A stretch of DNA of 64,000 nt, taken from NCBI RefSeq assembly GCF_000786215.1, contig NZ_JROG01000004.1:434001-498000 (forward strand), written 5' to 3'. Within the stretch, counting starts at the first letter, position 1. Every line of letters begins with the position of its first letter. The notes under the pieces were generated by a model, which was not told the origin of the DNA, searched no databases, and saw only the letters and a program-made list of their open reading frames with translations. This document shows, in pieces, positions 41,083 through 52,799 of this stretch. The translations under genes and the position numbers were made by a program. Source of the stretch: Sphingomonas sp. 35-24ZXX. Its GTDB lineage: Bacteria; Pseudomonadota; Alphaproteobacteria; Sphingomonadales; Sphingomonadaceae.

Positions 41083-41688
41083 TTATGTTTGTGCGATACC
41101 AGTCAGCCTGAGCGCCTCATCGAACAAGGTGCGGAGCGAGGAATTGCCGTCCGCCTCGACCCAGCGGCCGATGACCGCCCTGACCATCGAAAACACGATC
41201 TCCGTGTGCAGCCTCGCCAGCCAGACCGGTTGAGCCTGCCCATCGCTGCACTGGCTCGCCAAGGTCGCCAGCTCGTCGACTAGCTCGGCCGACAGGCCCA
41301 GCTTTCTTGCGCGAATTTCCGGCGAGGCGGCGATCGCGCGTTCGATGGCGAGATAGAAGTCGGTCTGCGTCTCGTAATGGTCCAGCAAGGCGCGGGCGCT
41401 CGCCAGAAGCGCTGCGCGGACAGAGTGATCGGTGCAATGCAGCGAAAAGGCAGTGCGGAAAACCGCCACGCTGTCTTCCACCTGGCTGACGACGATGTCT
41501 TCCTTGGTGGGGAAATAGCGCAGTAGGGTGCGCGCCGAGACATCGACCTCGGCGGCGATCTGGTTGATCGTGGTTTCGGCGAAGCCCTGTTGCGCAAACA
41601 GCCGCAGCGCCGCTTCCAGCAGCGCGGCGCGAGTCTTGTCCTTCTTGCGCTCTCTCAGGCCCGATCGGGCGTTCTGAACATCCACCAT
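41083..41688 (-). CDS. TetR-family transcriptional regulator (aldehyde dehydrogenase locus)
   Basis: A 201-residue regulator. The N-terminal TetR helix-turn-helix spans about residues 18-64 (ALLEAALRLFAQQGFAETTI, SARTLLRYFPTKEDIV). The C-terminal helical ligand domain fills the rest. It is upstream of the aldehyde dehydrogenase on the same strand. A dyad 16 bp before its start and a related one before the dehydrogenase suggest autorepression and repression of that gene. The inducer is unknown; an aldehyde or its precursor is possible. Confidence 0.88.
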   Translation of the reverse strand: MVDVQNARSGLRERKKDKTRAALLEAALRLFAQQGFAETTINQIAAEVDVSARTLLRYFPTKEDIVVSQVEDSVAVFRTAFSLHCTDHSVRAALLASARALLDHYETQTDFYLAIERAIAASPEIRARKLGLSAELVDELATLASQCSDGQAQPVWLARLHTEIVFSMVRAVIGRWVEADGNSSLRTLFDEALRLTGIAQT

Positions 41689-41703
41689 GCGCGTGCCATG
41701 ACA

Positions 41704-41726
41704 TATTTGTCAGCAAGCGACAAATA
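41704..41726. promoter_or_regulatory. TetR-type operator dyad in front of tetR
   Basis: TATTTGTC-N7-GACAAATA has perfect 8-bp inverted arms and lies 15 bp upstream of the tetR start codon, in the 49-bp gap after the lysR stop. Size and position fit an autoregulatory TetR operator. Confidence 0.6.
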
Positions 41727-41737
41727 ATGCCTTTGCC

Positions 41738-42631
41738 TCAGCCGCGATAGCGCAGCGCGTTGACCAGCAACGAAAAGGCTGGCGGCAACTGGCGGCGATC
41801 AGGATAGTAAAGGTGGTAACCGGCAAAAGGCGGGCACCAGTCGTCCAGCACGCGCTCTAGCTGTCCGGCTTCCAACAGCGCCTGCGCCTGGTCTTCCAGC
41901 ACGCAGGCCAGCCCGAGCCCGTCTGCAGCCGCGAGCAGGACCATCGGCACGTCATTGGCGATCACCGGACCTTCGACACGGACATTGAGATCCCGCCCAT
42001 CCTTGCCGAATTCCCAGGCATATAGCCCGCCCCGGGTCTGCATGCGGATGTTGATGCACGCATGCCGGGTGAGTTCCTGAGGGGTTCCTGGCCGGCCATG
42101 CGTGGCGAAATAGGAAGGGGCGCCCACCACCGCCATCCGAAGCTCCGGACCGATCCGCACGGCGATCATGTCTTTTTCGATCTGCTCGCCAAGACGGATC
42201 CCTGCATCGAACCGGTCGCCGATAATGTCGGTCAGATGGCTGTCGATCGAGATTTCGACCGTCACATCGGGATATGCCCTGATAAGCTTGCTAACAGCTG
42301 GCCAGAGGATCGCCTCTGCGGCATGGCGACTGGAGGTTATCCGCACTGTTCCCGCTGGACGTTCACGCAAAGCGCTGAGCGCCGAAAGCCGGGCGTCTAT
42401 CTCGTCGAATGCGGGGCGCAGGGTTGCCACCAGTTGTTCGCCCGCTTCGGTAGGGGCGACATTGCGCGTGTTGCGGGTGAGCAGCTTGATCCCCATTCCA
42501 GTCTCAAGCCGCTTGACGATCTGGCTGATGGCGGATTGTGAGGTGCCCAGCTTCGCCGCCGCCCGCGTAAAGCTGCGCGCCTCGGCAACCGCGAGAAATA
42601 CGGCGAGATCATTCAGTTCCTCGCGTTTCAT
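41738..42631 (-). CDS. LysR-family transcriptional regulator (reductase cluster)
   Basis: A 297-residue LysR regulator. The winged helix is at about residues 4-62 (FLAVAEARSFTRAAAKLG, SQSAISQIVKRLE, LLTRNTRNVAPTEAG). The effector domain is at about 90-290 and resembles the CrgA/DmlR group (GTVRITSSRHAAEAILWP, FDAGIRLGEQIEKDMIAVRI). It is divergent from an SDR and the aldo/keto reductase genes. LysR regulators of this group commonly sit beside such reductase clusters and activate them. The effector is unknown. Confidence 0.89.
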   Translation of the reverse strand: MKREELNDLAVFLAVAEARSFTRAAAKLGTSQSAISQIVKRLETGMGIKLLTRNTRNVAPTEAGEQLVATLRPAFDEIDARLSALSALRERPAGTVRITSSRHAAEAILWPAVSKLIRAYPDVTVEISIDSHLTDIIGDRFDAGIRLGEQIEKDMIAVRIGPELRMAVVGAPSYFATHGRPGTPQELTRHACINIRMQTRGGLYAWEFGKDGRDLNVRVEGPVIANDVPMVLLAAADGLGLACVLEDQAQALLEAGQLERVLDDWCPPFAGYHLYYPDRRQLPPAFSLLVNALRYRG

Positions 42632-42643
42632 TGATAACCCTCA

Positions 42644-42700
42644 GATATAGCTACATGCAAAATTTAGCGCCTAATCACTGAAATTCCCAGCATCTATATC
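42644..42700. promoter_or_regulatory. spaced GATATAG/CTATATC inverted arms in the lysR-SDR gap
   Basis: Two perfect 7-bp inverted arms, 42644-42650 and 42694-42700, lie 43 bp apart in the 116-bp divergent gap. The spacing would suit two LysR dimers of one tetramer. Chance occurrence is possible given the A/T-rich context. Confidence 0.3.
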
Positions 42701-42747
42701 CTTGCTCGAGCCAGCGTCGGACCGCTGCAAAGTGAGGAGATGAAGTT

Positions 42748-44611
<1,864 letters not shown>

Positions 44612-44618
44612 GGGTGAC

Positions 44619-46251
<1,633 letters not shown>

Positions 46252-46310
46252 AGCCAATGCCGCCCTAATCGAGACCGGGGCGGCGCTTCTCTTTTCGAAG
46301 GAATGGCATC

Positions 46311-47480
46311 ATGACAACTGATCCTAGCAACATGATCGCTCGGCGAACCGTGCTTCTGTCTGCAGGAGCTGTGGCTGCAACTCCGCTTCTTGCGTCGACA
46401 GCCAAGAGAACGCAGCCTATTGCCTCGCAGCCGCAACGGCCTGCTGGCGGACCACTTGGACAGCGTTGTCTGGGCCGCCTGGCGGTTTCCAGTCTCGGTA
46501 TCGGCGTGCAGAACAATTTCCGCAAGTACACGACGGAACGACCCTACCGACCCGAGCAAATCGCGCTGCTCCGCCAGGCCTTCGACAGCGGCGTCACCTT
46601 CTTCGACTGTGCCGAGGCCTATGGTCCGCACGAATGCGAGCGCATTCTGGGCGAGGCAATCGCCCCGTTCCGGAATGAGGTCGTCATCACGTCGAAATTC
46701 GGCTGGAATATCGATCAGCAAACGGGCGAGCGGCGACCGGGGCTGAACAGCAGACCCGAGCACATCAAGGCTGTGGTGGACAATATGCTCTCGCGGCTAC
46801 GGACGGACCGTATCGACCTTCTGTACCAGCACAGGGTCGACCCGGCCGTGCCGATTGAGGATGTCGCCGGAGCCGTCGGCGATCTGATGCAGCAAGGCAA
46901 GGTTCGTCACTGGGGGCTGAGCGAGATGGGCCTGCAAACATTGCGCCGAGCCCATGCTGAACTGCCGCTTACGGCCGTCCAGAGCGAATACTCAATGCTC
47001 TGGCGCGGACCGGAACCGTCCGTCTTGCCGCTGTGCGAAGAACTGGGCATCGGATTTGTGCCCTGGAGCCCGCTGGGACAACAGTTCCTCACTGGATGGA
47101 TCGATACGGCAACACGCTTTGCGCCTGGCGACTTCCGCAGTCGCGAAAGCCGTTTCTCGCCAGAGAACCTGCCGCAAAATCTGCGACTCGTTGCCGTGCT
47201 CAAGCGATGGGCGGAGCGCAAGTCCGCAACCCCGGCCCAGATCGCACTGGCCTGGCTGATGGCCCAGCGTCCATGGATAGTTCCGATTCCGGGCACGACC
47301 AACGCAGCGCACCTGCAGCAGAATATCGGGGCAGCTTCCATTCGGTTCTCGGAAAGCGAATTCACCGAACTGAATGCCGAGGTGCGCGCTATCGACATTG
47401 CCGGTCAACGGCTGCCCGATGACGTTCTGGCCTATTCCAACGTTGAGGCGCCTCCTCGCGCATCGGAGGGCACGCGATGA
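46311..47480 (+). CDS. aldo/keto reductase 3 with putative twin-arginine signal
   Basis: A 389-residue aldo/keto reductase that carries about 50 extra N-terminal residues: MIARRTVLLSAGAVAATPLL, a plausible Tat signal (Arg11-Arg12 then a hydrophobic stretch). The catalytic tetrad is intact: Asp99, Tyr104, Lys129, His174, and PGTTNAAHLQQNIGA is the cofactor motif. An exported reductase would need its cofactor loaded before Tat transport, which is unusual for NADPH enzymes. An alternative is that the leader is a membrane anchor. Its stop overlaps the next gene (ATGA), which is also exported. Confidence 0.87.
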   Translation: MTTDPSNMIARRTVLLSAGAVAATPLLASTAKRTQPIASQPQRPAGGPLGQRCLGRLAVSSLGIGVQNNFRKYTTERPYRPEQIALLRQAFDSGVTFFDCAEAYGPHECERILGEAIAPFRNEVVITSKFGWNIDQQTGERRPGLNSRPEHIKAVVDNMLSRLRTDRIDLLYQHRVDPAVPIEDVAGAVGDLMQQGKVRHWGLSEMGLQTLRRAHAELPLTAVQSEYSMLWRGPEPSVLPLCEELGIGFVPWSPLGQQFLTGWIDTATRFAPGDFRSRESRFSPENLPQNLRLVAVLKRWAERKSATPAQIALAWLMAQRPWIVPIPGTTNAAHLQQNIGAASIRFSESEFTELNAEVRAIDIAGQRLPDDVLAYSNVEAPPRASEGTR

Positions 47481-47989
47481 CAAACTTCAAAAGGGCAGCG
47501 GTTGCGCTTGGACTGACGATGTCCCTGCTGTGCATCAACGCTGGCTGCGCGCAGCAAGCCGATGCTAAGATAGGGACCGCCGGAAACGAACCCCTCACTT
47601 ACGGGGCACCTATATCGCTGGATGAGGCTACCAGGCTTGTTGAACGCGGGATAGCGCTGGCGAAGGCCCTGGGTCGGCCCATGGCCTTTGCCATCGTTGA
47701 GCCCTCTGGCGACCTGGTCGCCTTCGTCAGAATGGACGGCGTGGTGTATGCCTCAACACAGGTTGCCATACAGAAGGCAAGGTCGGCAGCGCGGTTCCGC
47801 CTCGACACCGCTGAATTTGAAACACGCGTCATGGCTGGCAGGACTGTCCTGCTGGCTTCGGAGGAGGTCCTGCCCATCGGGGGCGGCGTTCCGATCCTGG
47901 CCGATGGGTGCGTGATCGGTGCCATTGGTGTATCGGGTGGAACCTCGGCGGAAGATGCCAGCATGGCACGAACCATCATAGGAGAGTGA
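47477..47989 (+). CDS. exported HbpS/GlcG-like (DUF336) protein
   Basis: A 170-residue protein with a signal peptide (AVALGLTMSLLCINAGCAQQ; no canonical lipobox) and a GlcG/HbpS domain of about 130 residues (ISLDEATRLVERGIALAKAL, MAFAIVEPSGDLVAFVRMDG, LPIGGGVPIL, CVIGAIGVSGGTSAEDASMA). HbpS-type members bind haem or small cofactors; others are catabolic accessory proteins of unknown function. Its ATG lies inside the stop of the exported reductase gene, so the two are likely made together and may act as a periplasmic pair. Confidence 0.82.
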   Translation: MTNFKRAAVALGLTMSLLCINAGCAQQADAKIGTAGNEPLTYGAPISLDEATRLVERGIALAKALGRPMAFAIVEPSGDLVAFVRMDGVVYASTQVAIQKARSAARFRLDTAEFETRVMAGRTVLLASEEVLPIGGGVPILADGCVIGAIGVSGGTSAEDASMARTIIGE

Positions 47990-48046
47990 TCGATACTCCG
48001 TGGGTTGGCGAGGCACCGTCGGATAGTTTGCTCTCGGCGCTTCGCC

Positions 48047-49441
48047 TCACCCCCATCGGCTCAGTTTCACGACAAGCGCCGTGCCAACGCCCATGGCCAC
48101 CATGGCGATCATCGAGAGCAGAAAGACGCTGCTTGCAGAGCTATGGGTCCCGAGCAGCCACCAGCCGCCCAGCGCGATGATCCCGGTGCGAAGCGACTGT
48201 GCTGCGATCACGCCGCCAATCCGGCCAGCTCCCTGCGAGGCGAAATAGAGACACAGGGCCAGACCGAAAAAGCCGTACCCCAATCCGGCAACGGTCAGAT
48301 ACTGATAGGCTGCCTCGCGGACCGCCGCGACCCTGGTGAACAGATCGACCCATAGCCCGGGGACAAGGATCGCGCCGAGACCGATCATCCCCACCGCGAA
48401 AAACACCATCCCACCCGCGGTCCAGGCGATCGTGCGGGCCCGGACGACATCGTTCGCGCCGATGGCGGTGCCGACCATCGGCAGGGCGGCCACGCCAACC
48501 GAGAAGGCGATCGGGATCAGCAGGAACTCCAGTCGCACCCCGATGCCATAGCCGGCCAGGACTTCCGGGCCGAAGCTTGCGACCATGCGCGTGAGCATCA
48601 GCACAGATGCGACCGAAAGCAGGGGAGAGAGCATCGCGATCGACCCTACCTTCAGCAGAGCGGTCACACAGGACGGTCGCCAGATCTCGGGATTGAGTTG
48701 CAGACCCACCGCCGCGCGGTCGGTCCGCAGGTATAAGAGCAGCACGACTGCTGCAGTCCAATAGGCAGCCACCTGGCCGATTGCGACCCCTGCAATTCCC
48801 AGTTGCGGAACGGGTCCGATGCCCAGTCCCAGCGCGCCGCCGATCAGGACCTGGCCTATACCGGCGCACAGCAGGATTGCGGCGGGAACCGACATGACGC
48901 CCGAGCCCCGCAGGATTGATGACAGGGCATTGGCCAGCCAGATGGCAGGAATGCCCCATGCGGCCGCATCGGAATAGGCCAGTGCCTCGCGCAACACAGC
49001 GCCGCTGCCCCCCAGCGCACCATAGATATGCACGCCGAACGTGCGCACCATCAGCGCCAGAGCCAGCCCGAAGCTGAGCGCGATCGCGAATCCTCCTAGC
49101 GCGAACCCCAGCGCCATGTCACGATTGCCAGCGCCCAGTGCCCGGCTGATGGCACCCGAGATCGTACCGCCGATAGCGCCTGCCGATAGCATCTGCATCA
49201 GCATGAACACCGGGAAGGCCAAGGCAATCCCGCCCAGTGCGGCGACCCCGATCCTGCCGACATAGGCAGTTTCGGCGATGGAAACGACTGCCGATGATCC
49301 CAGAGAAACGAGATTGGGTAGGGTCAGTAACACGAGGGTCTGCAGAACCGGCCCCGAGCGCATCATCGCAGCGCGCTTGGCCGCTGGAGATGGATGGGCG
49401 GGCGACGGCTCCGGGGCAGCAGGTGCTGCAGACAGACTCAT
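48047..49441 (-). CDS. MATE-family efflux transporter
   Basis: A 464-residue inner-membrane antiporter with about 12 hydrophobic helices in two homologous halves. Family patterns include LTLPNLVSLGSSAVVSIAETAYVGRIG in helices 1-2, GTISGAISRALGAGNRDMA, and in the second half GVAALPMVGTAIGANDVVRA. Members export drugs or metabolites using Na+ or H+. A 25-residue Pro/Ala-rich cytoplasmic lead precedes helix 1, and a later Met pair (MMRSG) could also start. The start overlaps the stop of a 59-residue gene (ATGA), linking it to the RND pump operon upstream. Confidence 0.9.
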   Translation of the reverse strand: MSLSAAPAAPEPSPAHPSPAAKRAAMMRSGPVLQTLVLLTLPNLVSLGSSAVVSIAETAYVGRIGVAALGGIALAFPVFMLMQMLSAGAIGGTISGAISRALGAGNRDMALGFALGGFAIALSFGLALALMVRTFGVHIYGALGGSGAVLREALAYSDAAAWGIPAIWLANALSSILRGSGVMSVPAAILLCAGIGQVLIGGALGLGIGPVPQLGIAGVAIGQVAAYWTAAVVLLLYLRTDRAAVGLQLNPEIWRPSCVTALLKVGSIAMLSPLLSVASVLMLTRMVASFGPEVLAGYGIGVRLEFLLIPIAFSVGVAALPMVGTAIGANDVVRARTIAWTAGGMVFFAVGMIGLGAILVPGLWVDLFTRVAAVREAAYQYLTVAGLGYGFFGLALCLYFASQGAGRIGGVIAAQSLRTGIIALGGWWLLGTHSSASSVFLLSMIAMVAMGVGTALVVKLSRWG

Positions 49442-49617
49442 GCTGTCTTATCCTGCTGGCCGTCGCGGGTTGGCACGGCTTCCAGCGCATCCACCCGCGC
49501 TTCGAGCGCCGACAAGCGGTCCTGCACCGAGGCAGCGGGATCGAAGGCAGCGTCAAGCTCGGTCAGCGCGGTGCCGATGCGGTTCCACACCGACTGGTTC
49601 GCTTTGTCCTGGGTCAT
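49438..49617 (-). CDS. 59-residue coiled-coil protein between RND and MATE pump genes
   Basis: A small soluble protein (MTQDKANQSVWNRIG start). The middle holds an amphipathic heptad stretch, VQDRLSALEARVDALEAV, typical of a short coiled coil, and the polar tail ends in QQDKTA. AGAGAGA lies just upstream of the ATG. Its stop overlaps the MATE start (ATGA) and it lies 41 bp after the RND gene. I do not recognise a family; a small partner or regulator of one of the pumps is the contextual guess. Confidence 0.6.
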   Translation of the reverse strand: MTQDKANQSVWNRIGTALTELDAAFDPAASVQDRLSALEARVDALEAVPTRDGQQDKTA

Positions 49618-49658
49618 CGGTCTCTCTCTTTCTGTTGGTTGCGGCATCACGGATCGGC

Positions 49659-52600
49659 TCAGGCAGGCAAGGCTTGCGGCGGCATGGCAGGCTCGCCAGT
49701 TTCTGGATGGTCCGTGTCCTTCGCATCGGGACCGATCCTGAACCATAAGGCGTACAGGGCCGGCAGGAACAGCAGCGTCAGGACGGTGCCGCCTAGCGTC
49801 CCGCCGATCAGGGTAATCGCCATTGACCCCCAGAATACCGAGGAAATCAGCGGCACGAACGCGAGCACTGCCGCGAGTGCGGTCAGGATGACCGGCCGCG
49901 AGCGCTGGACTGTCGCCTCGACCAGCGCGTCATAAGCGGAAAGACCGGCCTTCTCGTTGTCGTGGATCTGGCCGATCAGGATCAGCGTGTTACGCATCAG
50001 GATGCCCGCCAACGCGATCAGGCCCAGGATCGCGTTGAACCCAAAGGGCGTGCCCGTGATCAGCAGGATCGGAACCACGCCGATCAACCCCAGCGGCGAG
50101 GTCATCAGCACAATAGCCATGGCCGAAAGACTTCGTACCTGCAGGATGATCACCACCATCATTAGCAGGATCATGATAGGGAAGATCGGGGCGAGCGCCT
50201 TGTTGGCCTTTCCGGATTCCTCGATCGAGCCGCCCATGGCGATGGCGTAACCGCCCGGCAGGCTGTCGACGACGGGCTGCAGCTTCTTCATGATCGCGGC
50301 AGAAACATCGGGCGGCTGCAAGCCTTCGGCAATATCGCCGCGCACAGTGATGGTCGGAACCCGATCGCGGCGCTTCAGGATCGGTTCTTCCATGCGCACC
50401 TCGATGCGGCCGATCTGGTTGACCGAGATTGCCTGCCCCTGAGCACCAACAAGCGTGTAATTGCCCAGCTTCGAAGGATCGAGACGGTCGGAACCGGACG
50501 AGCGGGCGACGACATCGACCGCGCGAATATCCTGTCGCACCTGGCTCACCGCCACTCCCTTGAGCAGGAACTGGAGCTGCTCGGCGACACTGGCCGAAGT
50601 AAGGCCAAGGGCGCGCAGACGATCCTGATCGAGCTTTACCCGCATGACCGGCACCCGGTCGCCCCAGTCGAGATTGACGGTGCGCATCATCGGATCTGCA
50701 TCGAGGATGGCCTTCACCCGATCGGCGATAGCCCGTACCTGGCCGGTCTCCGGTCCGCTGACCCGGAAAGCGACAGGGAAGGGTGACGGCGGGCCGAAGA
50801 CAAGCTGCGTGGCGCGCACCCGCGCCATCGGCGCAAGACCGTCGGTCACGGCCTGACGCAAGCGCCACTTGAGCGCGTCTCGCTCCTCCTCGTTGCCGGT
50901 CTGGACGATGATCTTGGCAAAGGCCGGATCGGGCAATTCCGAATTGAGAGAGAGATAGAAGCGGGGCGCGCCCTGGCCGACATAGCTGGTCACGACCTGG
51001 CTCTCGGGTTGCCTACGCAGCCAGGTTTCGACCTCGCTTGACGCCTTGCCGGTCTTGTCGATGGCGCTGCCCTCGGGCAGATAGATTTCGACCAGCAGTT
51101 CCGGCCGGTCCGATGACGGAAAGAACTGTTTCTTGACCAGCGCGAGGCCAACGCCTGAAACGACTAGGCTGCCCAGGGTCGCCAGCGTGACCAGCGTTTT
51201 GCGCCGGACGGCCCAGCCGATCCAGCCGCGCACCCTCTCATAGCGGGGTGTGCGGTAGATTGCGTCGTGCCCGCCTTCGATTGGCTTGATCGCAGGCAAA
51301 AGCTTGACGCCCATATAGGGGGTGAAGATCACTGCCACGAACCACGAGGCGATGAGCGCGAAGCCGACCACCCAGAAGATGTTGCCGGCATATTCGCCTG
51401 CGGTCGACTGGGCAAAGCCGACCGGCATCAGACCGATCACGGTCACCAGTGTTCCCGCCAGCATCGGTGCGGCGGTGTGGCTCCAGGCATAAGCCGAGGC
51501 CTTGATTCGGTCGTAGCCCTCTTCCATCTTCACCACCATCATCTCGATGGCGATGATCGCGTCATCGACCAGCAGCCCGAGCGCCAGAATCAGCGCACCC
51601 AGGGTGATGCGATCCAGCACGCGCCCGGTAATCCACATGACCACCAGCACGATCGCCAAGGTCAGAGGGACAGCGCCAGCGACCACGATGCCGACCCGCC
51701 AGCCCAGGCTGACGAGGCTGACGACAAGGACGATGAGCAGCGCCTCGATAAAGGTCTTGGTGAACTGGCCGACCGCTGCATCGATATTGACGGCCTGATC
51801 CGACACCTTGTCCAGCGTCATGCCCAAAGGAAGTTCGCTCCGGATCGCCTCCAGCTGGGTATTCAGTGCCTTGCCAAGCTCCAGGCCGTTCCATCCCTTC
51901 TTCATCACCACGCTCAGCATAAGCGCGTCTTCGCCCTGGCTGCGAATTCTGTAGGTGGCAGGGTCCTCATAGCCGCGCTTGACGGTCGCCACATCCGACA
52001 GGCGCATCGCCGTGCCATTGCCTGAGACCGGCAAGTCGCGGATAGTCTGAAGATCGTCGAACGCCCCGTCGAGCCGCACAGCAACGGTCGGCCCTTTAGT
52101 CTCGAGCGAACCTGCAGGCGTGAGCAGGTTCTGCTGGCCGAGCGCCTGCAGCACGTCACGCGGCGATACGCCCAGCGTCGCCAGCCGTTCAGGCGCGAAT
52201 TCCACGAATATCTGTTCGGGCTGTTCGCCCAGCAGCTTGACCTTGTTGACGCCCGGCACATGCAGCAGGCGCTGCCGCAGCGCTTCGGCATCGCGCACCA
52301 GCTGCCGGTGCGGCACGCCCTTTGCGCTCAGGGCATAAAGCGCAAAGCTGACATCGCCATATTCGTCATCGACATAGGGACCTGCGACCCCGCGCGGCAA
52401 TTTTCGCTGCTCGTCGGACAGTTTCTTGCGGGCCTGATAGAATTGCTCCGGCACCTCGGCGGGCGGGGTGGTGTCTTTCAGCCAGACGGTAAGGAACGCA
52501 AAGCCGGGCCGGGTGAAGGTATCGGCACGGTCATAATAGGGCAGTTCCTGCAGGCGCTTCTCGAGCGGGTCGGCGACCTGGTCCTGCATTTCCTGCGCGG

Positions 52601-52799
52601 TGGCCCCTGGCCAGGCAGCGGCCACGGTGAAGGTCTTGATGGTAAAGGACGGGTCTTCGGCCCGCCCGATATTGGTATAAGCGAAGATGCCGATGAGCAC
52701 CGTGATGATGAGAAAGAAGAGGGTGACTGACTTCTCTCGCACCGCGAGCGCCGAGAGGTTGAAACCTTCGCTGTCGTCCGACTGTCCTGACCCGCTCAT
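49659..52799 (-). CDS. RND efflux pump, inner-membrane permease
   Basis: A 1046-residue AcrB-type transporter. The first helix (SVTLFFLIITVLIGIFAY) is followed by a porter domain (AAAWPGATAQEMQDQVADPLE), and the proton relay region carries ALGLLVDDAIIAIEMM (Asp-Asp). A second half repeats the pattern and ends with helices near MRNTLILIGQI. Twelve helices and two large periplasmic loops are expected. It expels hydrophobic compounds with the adaptor (upstream, ATGA overlap) and outer-membrane channel (divergent). TetR control is likely through operators in both gaps. Whether it is HAE1-like or closer to another RND class needs phylogeny. Confidence 0.93.
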   Translation of the reverse strand: MSGSGQSDDSEGFNLSALAVREKSVTLFFLIITVLIGIFAYTNIGRAEDPSFTIKTFTVAAAWPGATAQEMQDQVADPLEKRLQELPYYDRADTFTRPGFAFLTVWLKDTTPPAEVPEQFYQARKKLSDEQRKLPRGVAGPYVDDEYGDVSFALYALSAKGVPHRQLVRDAEALRQRLLHVPGVNKVKLLGEQPEQIFVEFAPERLATLGVSPRDVLQALGQQNLLTPAGSLETKGPTVAVRLDGAFDDLQTIRDLPVSGNGTAMRLSDVATVKRGYEDPATYRIRSQGEDALMLSVVMKKGWNGLELGKALNTQLEAIRSELPLGMTLDKVSDQAVNIDAAVGQFTKTFIEALLIVLVVSLVSLGWRVGIVVAGAVPLTLAIVLVVMWITGRVLDRITLGALILALGLLVDDAIIAIEMMVVKMEEGYDRIKASAYAWSHTAAPMLAGTLVTVIGLMPVGFAQSTAGEYAGNIFWVVGFALIASWFVAVIFTPYMGVKLLPAIKPIEGGHDAIYRTPRYERVRGWIGWAVRRKTLVTLATLGSLVVSGVGLALVKKQFFPSSDRPELLVEIYLPEGSAIDKTGKASSEVETWLRRQPESQVVTSYVGQGAPRFYLSLNSELPDPAFAKIIVQTGNEEERDALKWRLRQAVTDGLAPMARVRATQLVFGPPSPFPVAFRVSGPETGQVRAIADRVKAILDADPMMRTVNLDWGDRVPVMRVKLDQDRLRALGLTSASVAEQLQFLLKGVAVSQVRQDIRAVDVVARSSGSDRLDPSKLGNYTLVGAQGQAISVNQIGRIEVRMEEPILKRRDRVPTITVRGDIAEGLQPPDVSAAIMKKLQPVVDSLPGGYAIAMGGSIEESGKANKALAPIFPIMILLMMVVIILQVRSLSAMAIVLMTSPLGLIGVVPILLITGTPFGFNAILGLIALAGILMRNTLILIGQIHDNEKAGLSAYDALVEATVQRSRPVILTALAAVLAFVPLISSVFWGSMAITLIGGTLGGTVLTLLFLPALYALWFRIGPDAKDTDHPETGEPAMPPQALPA

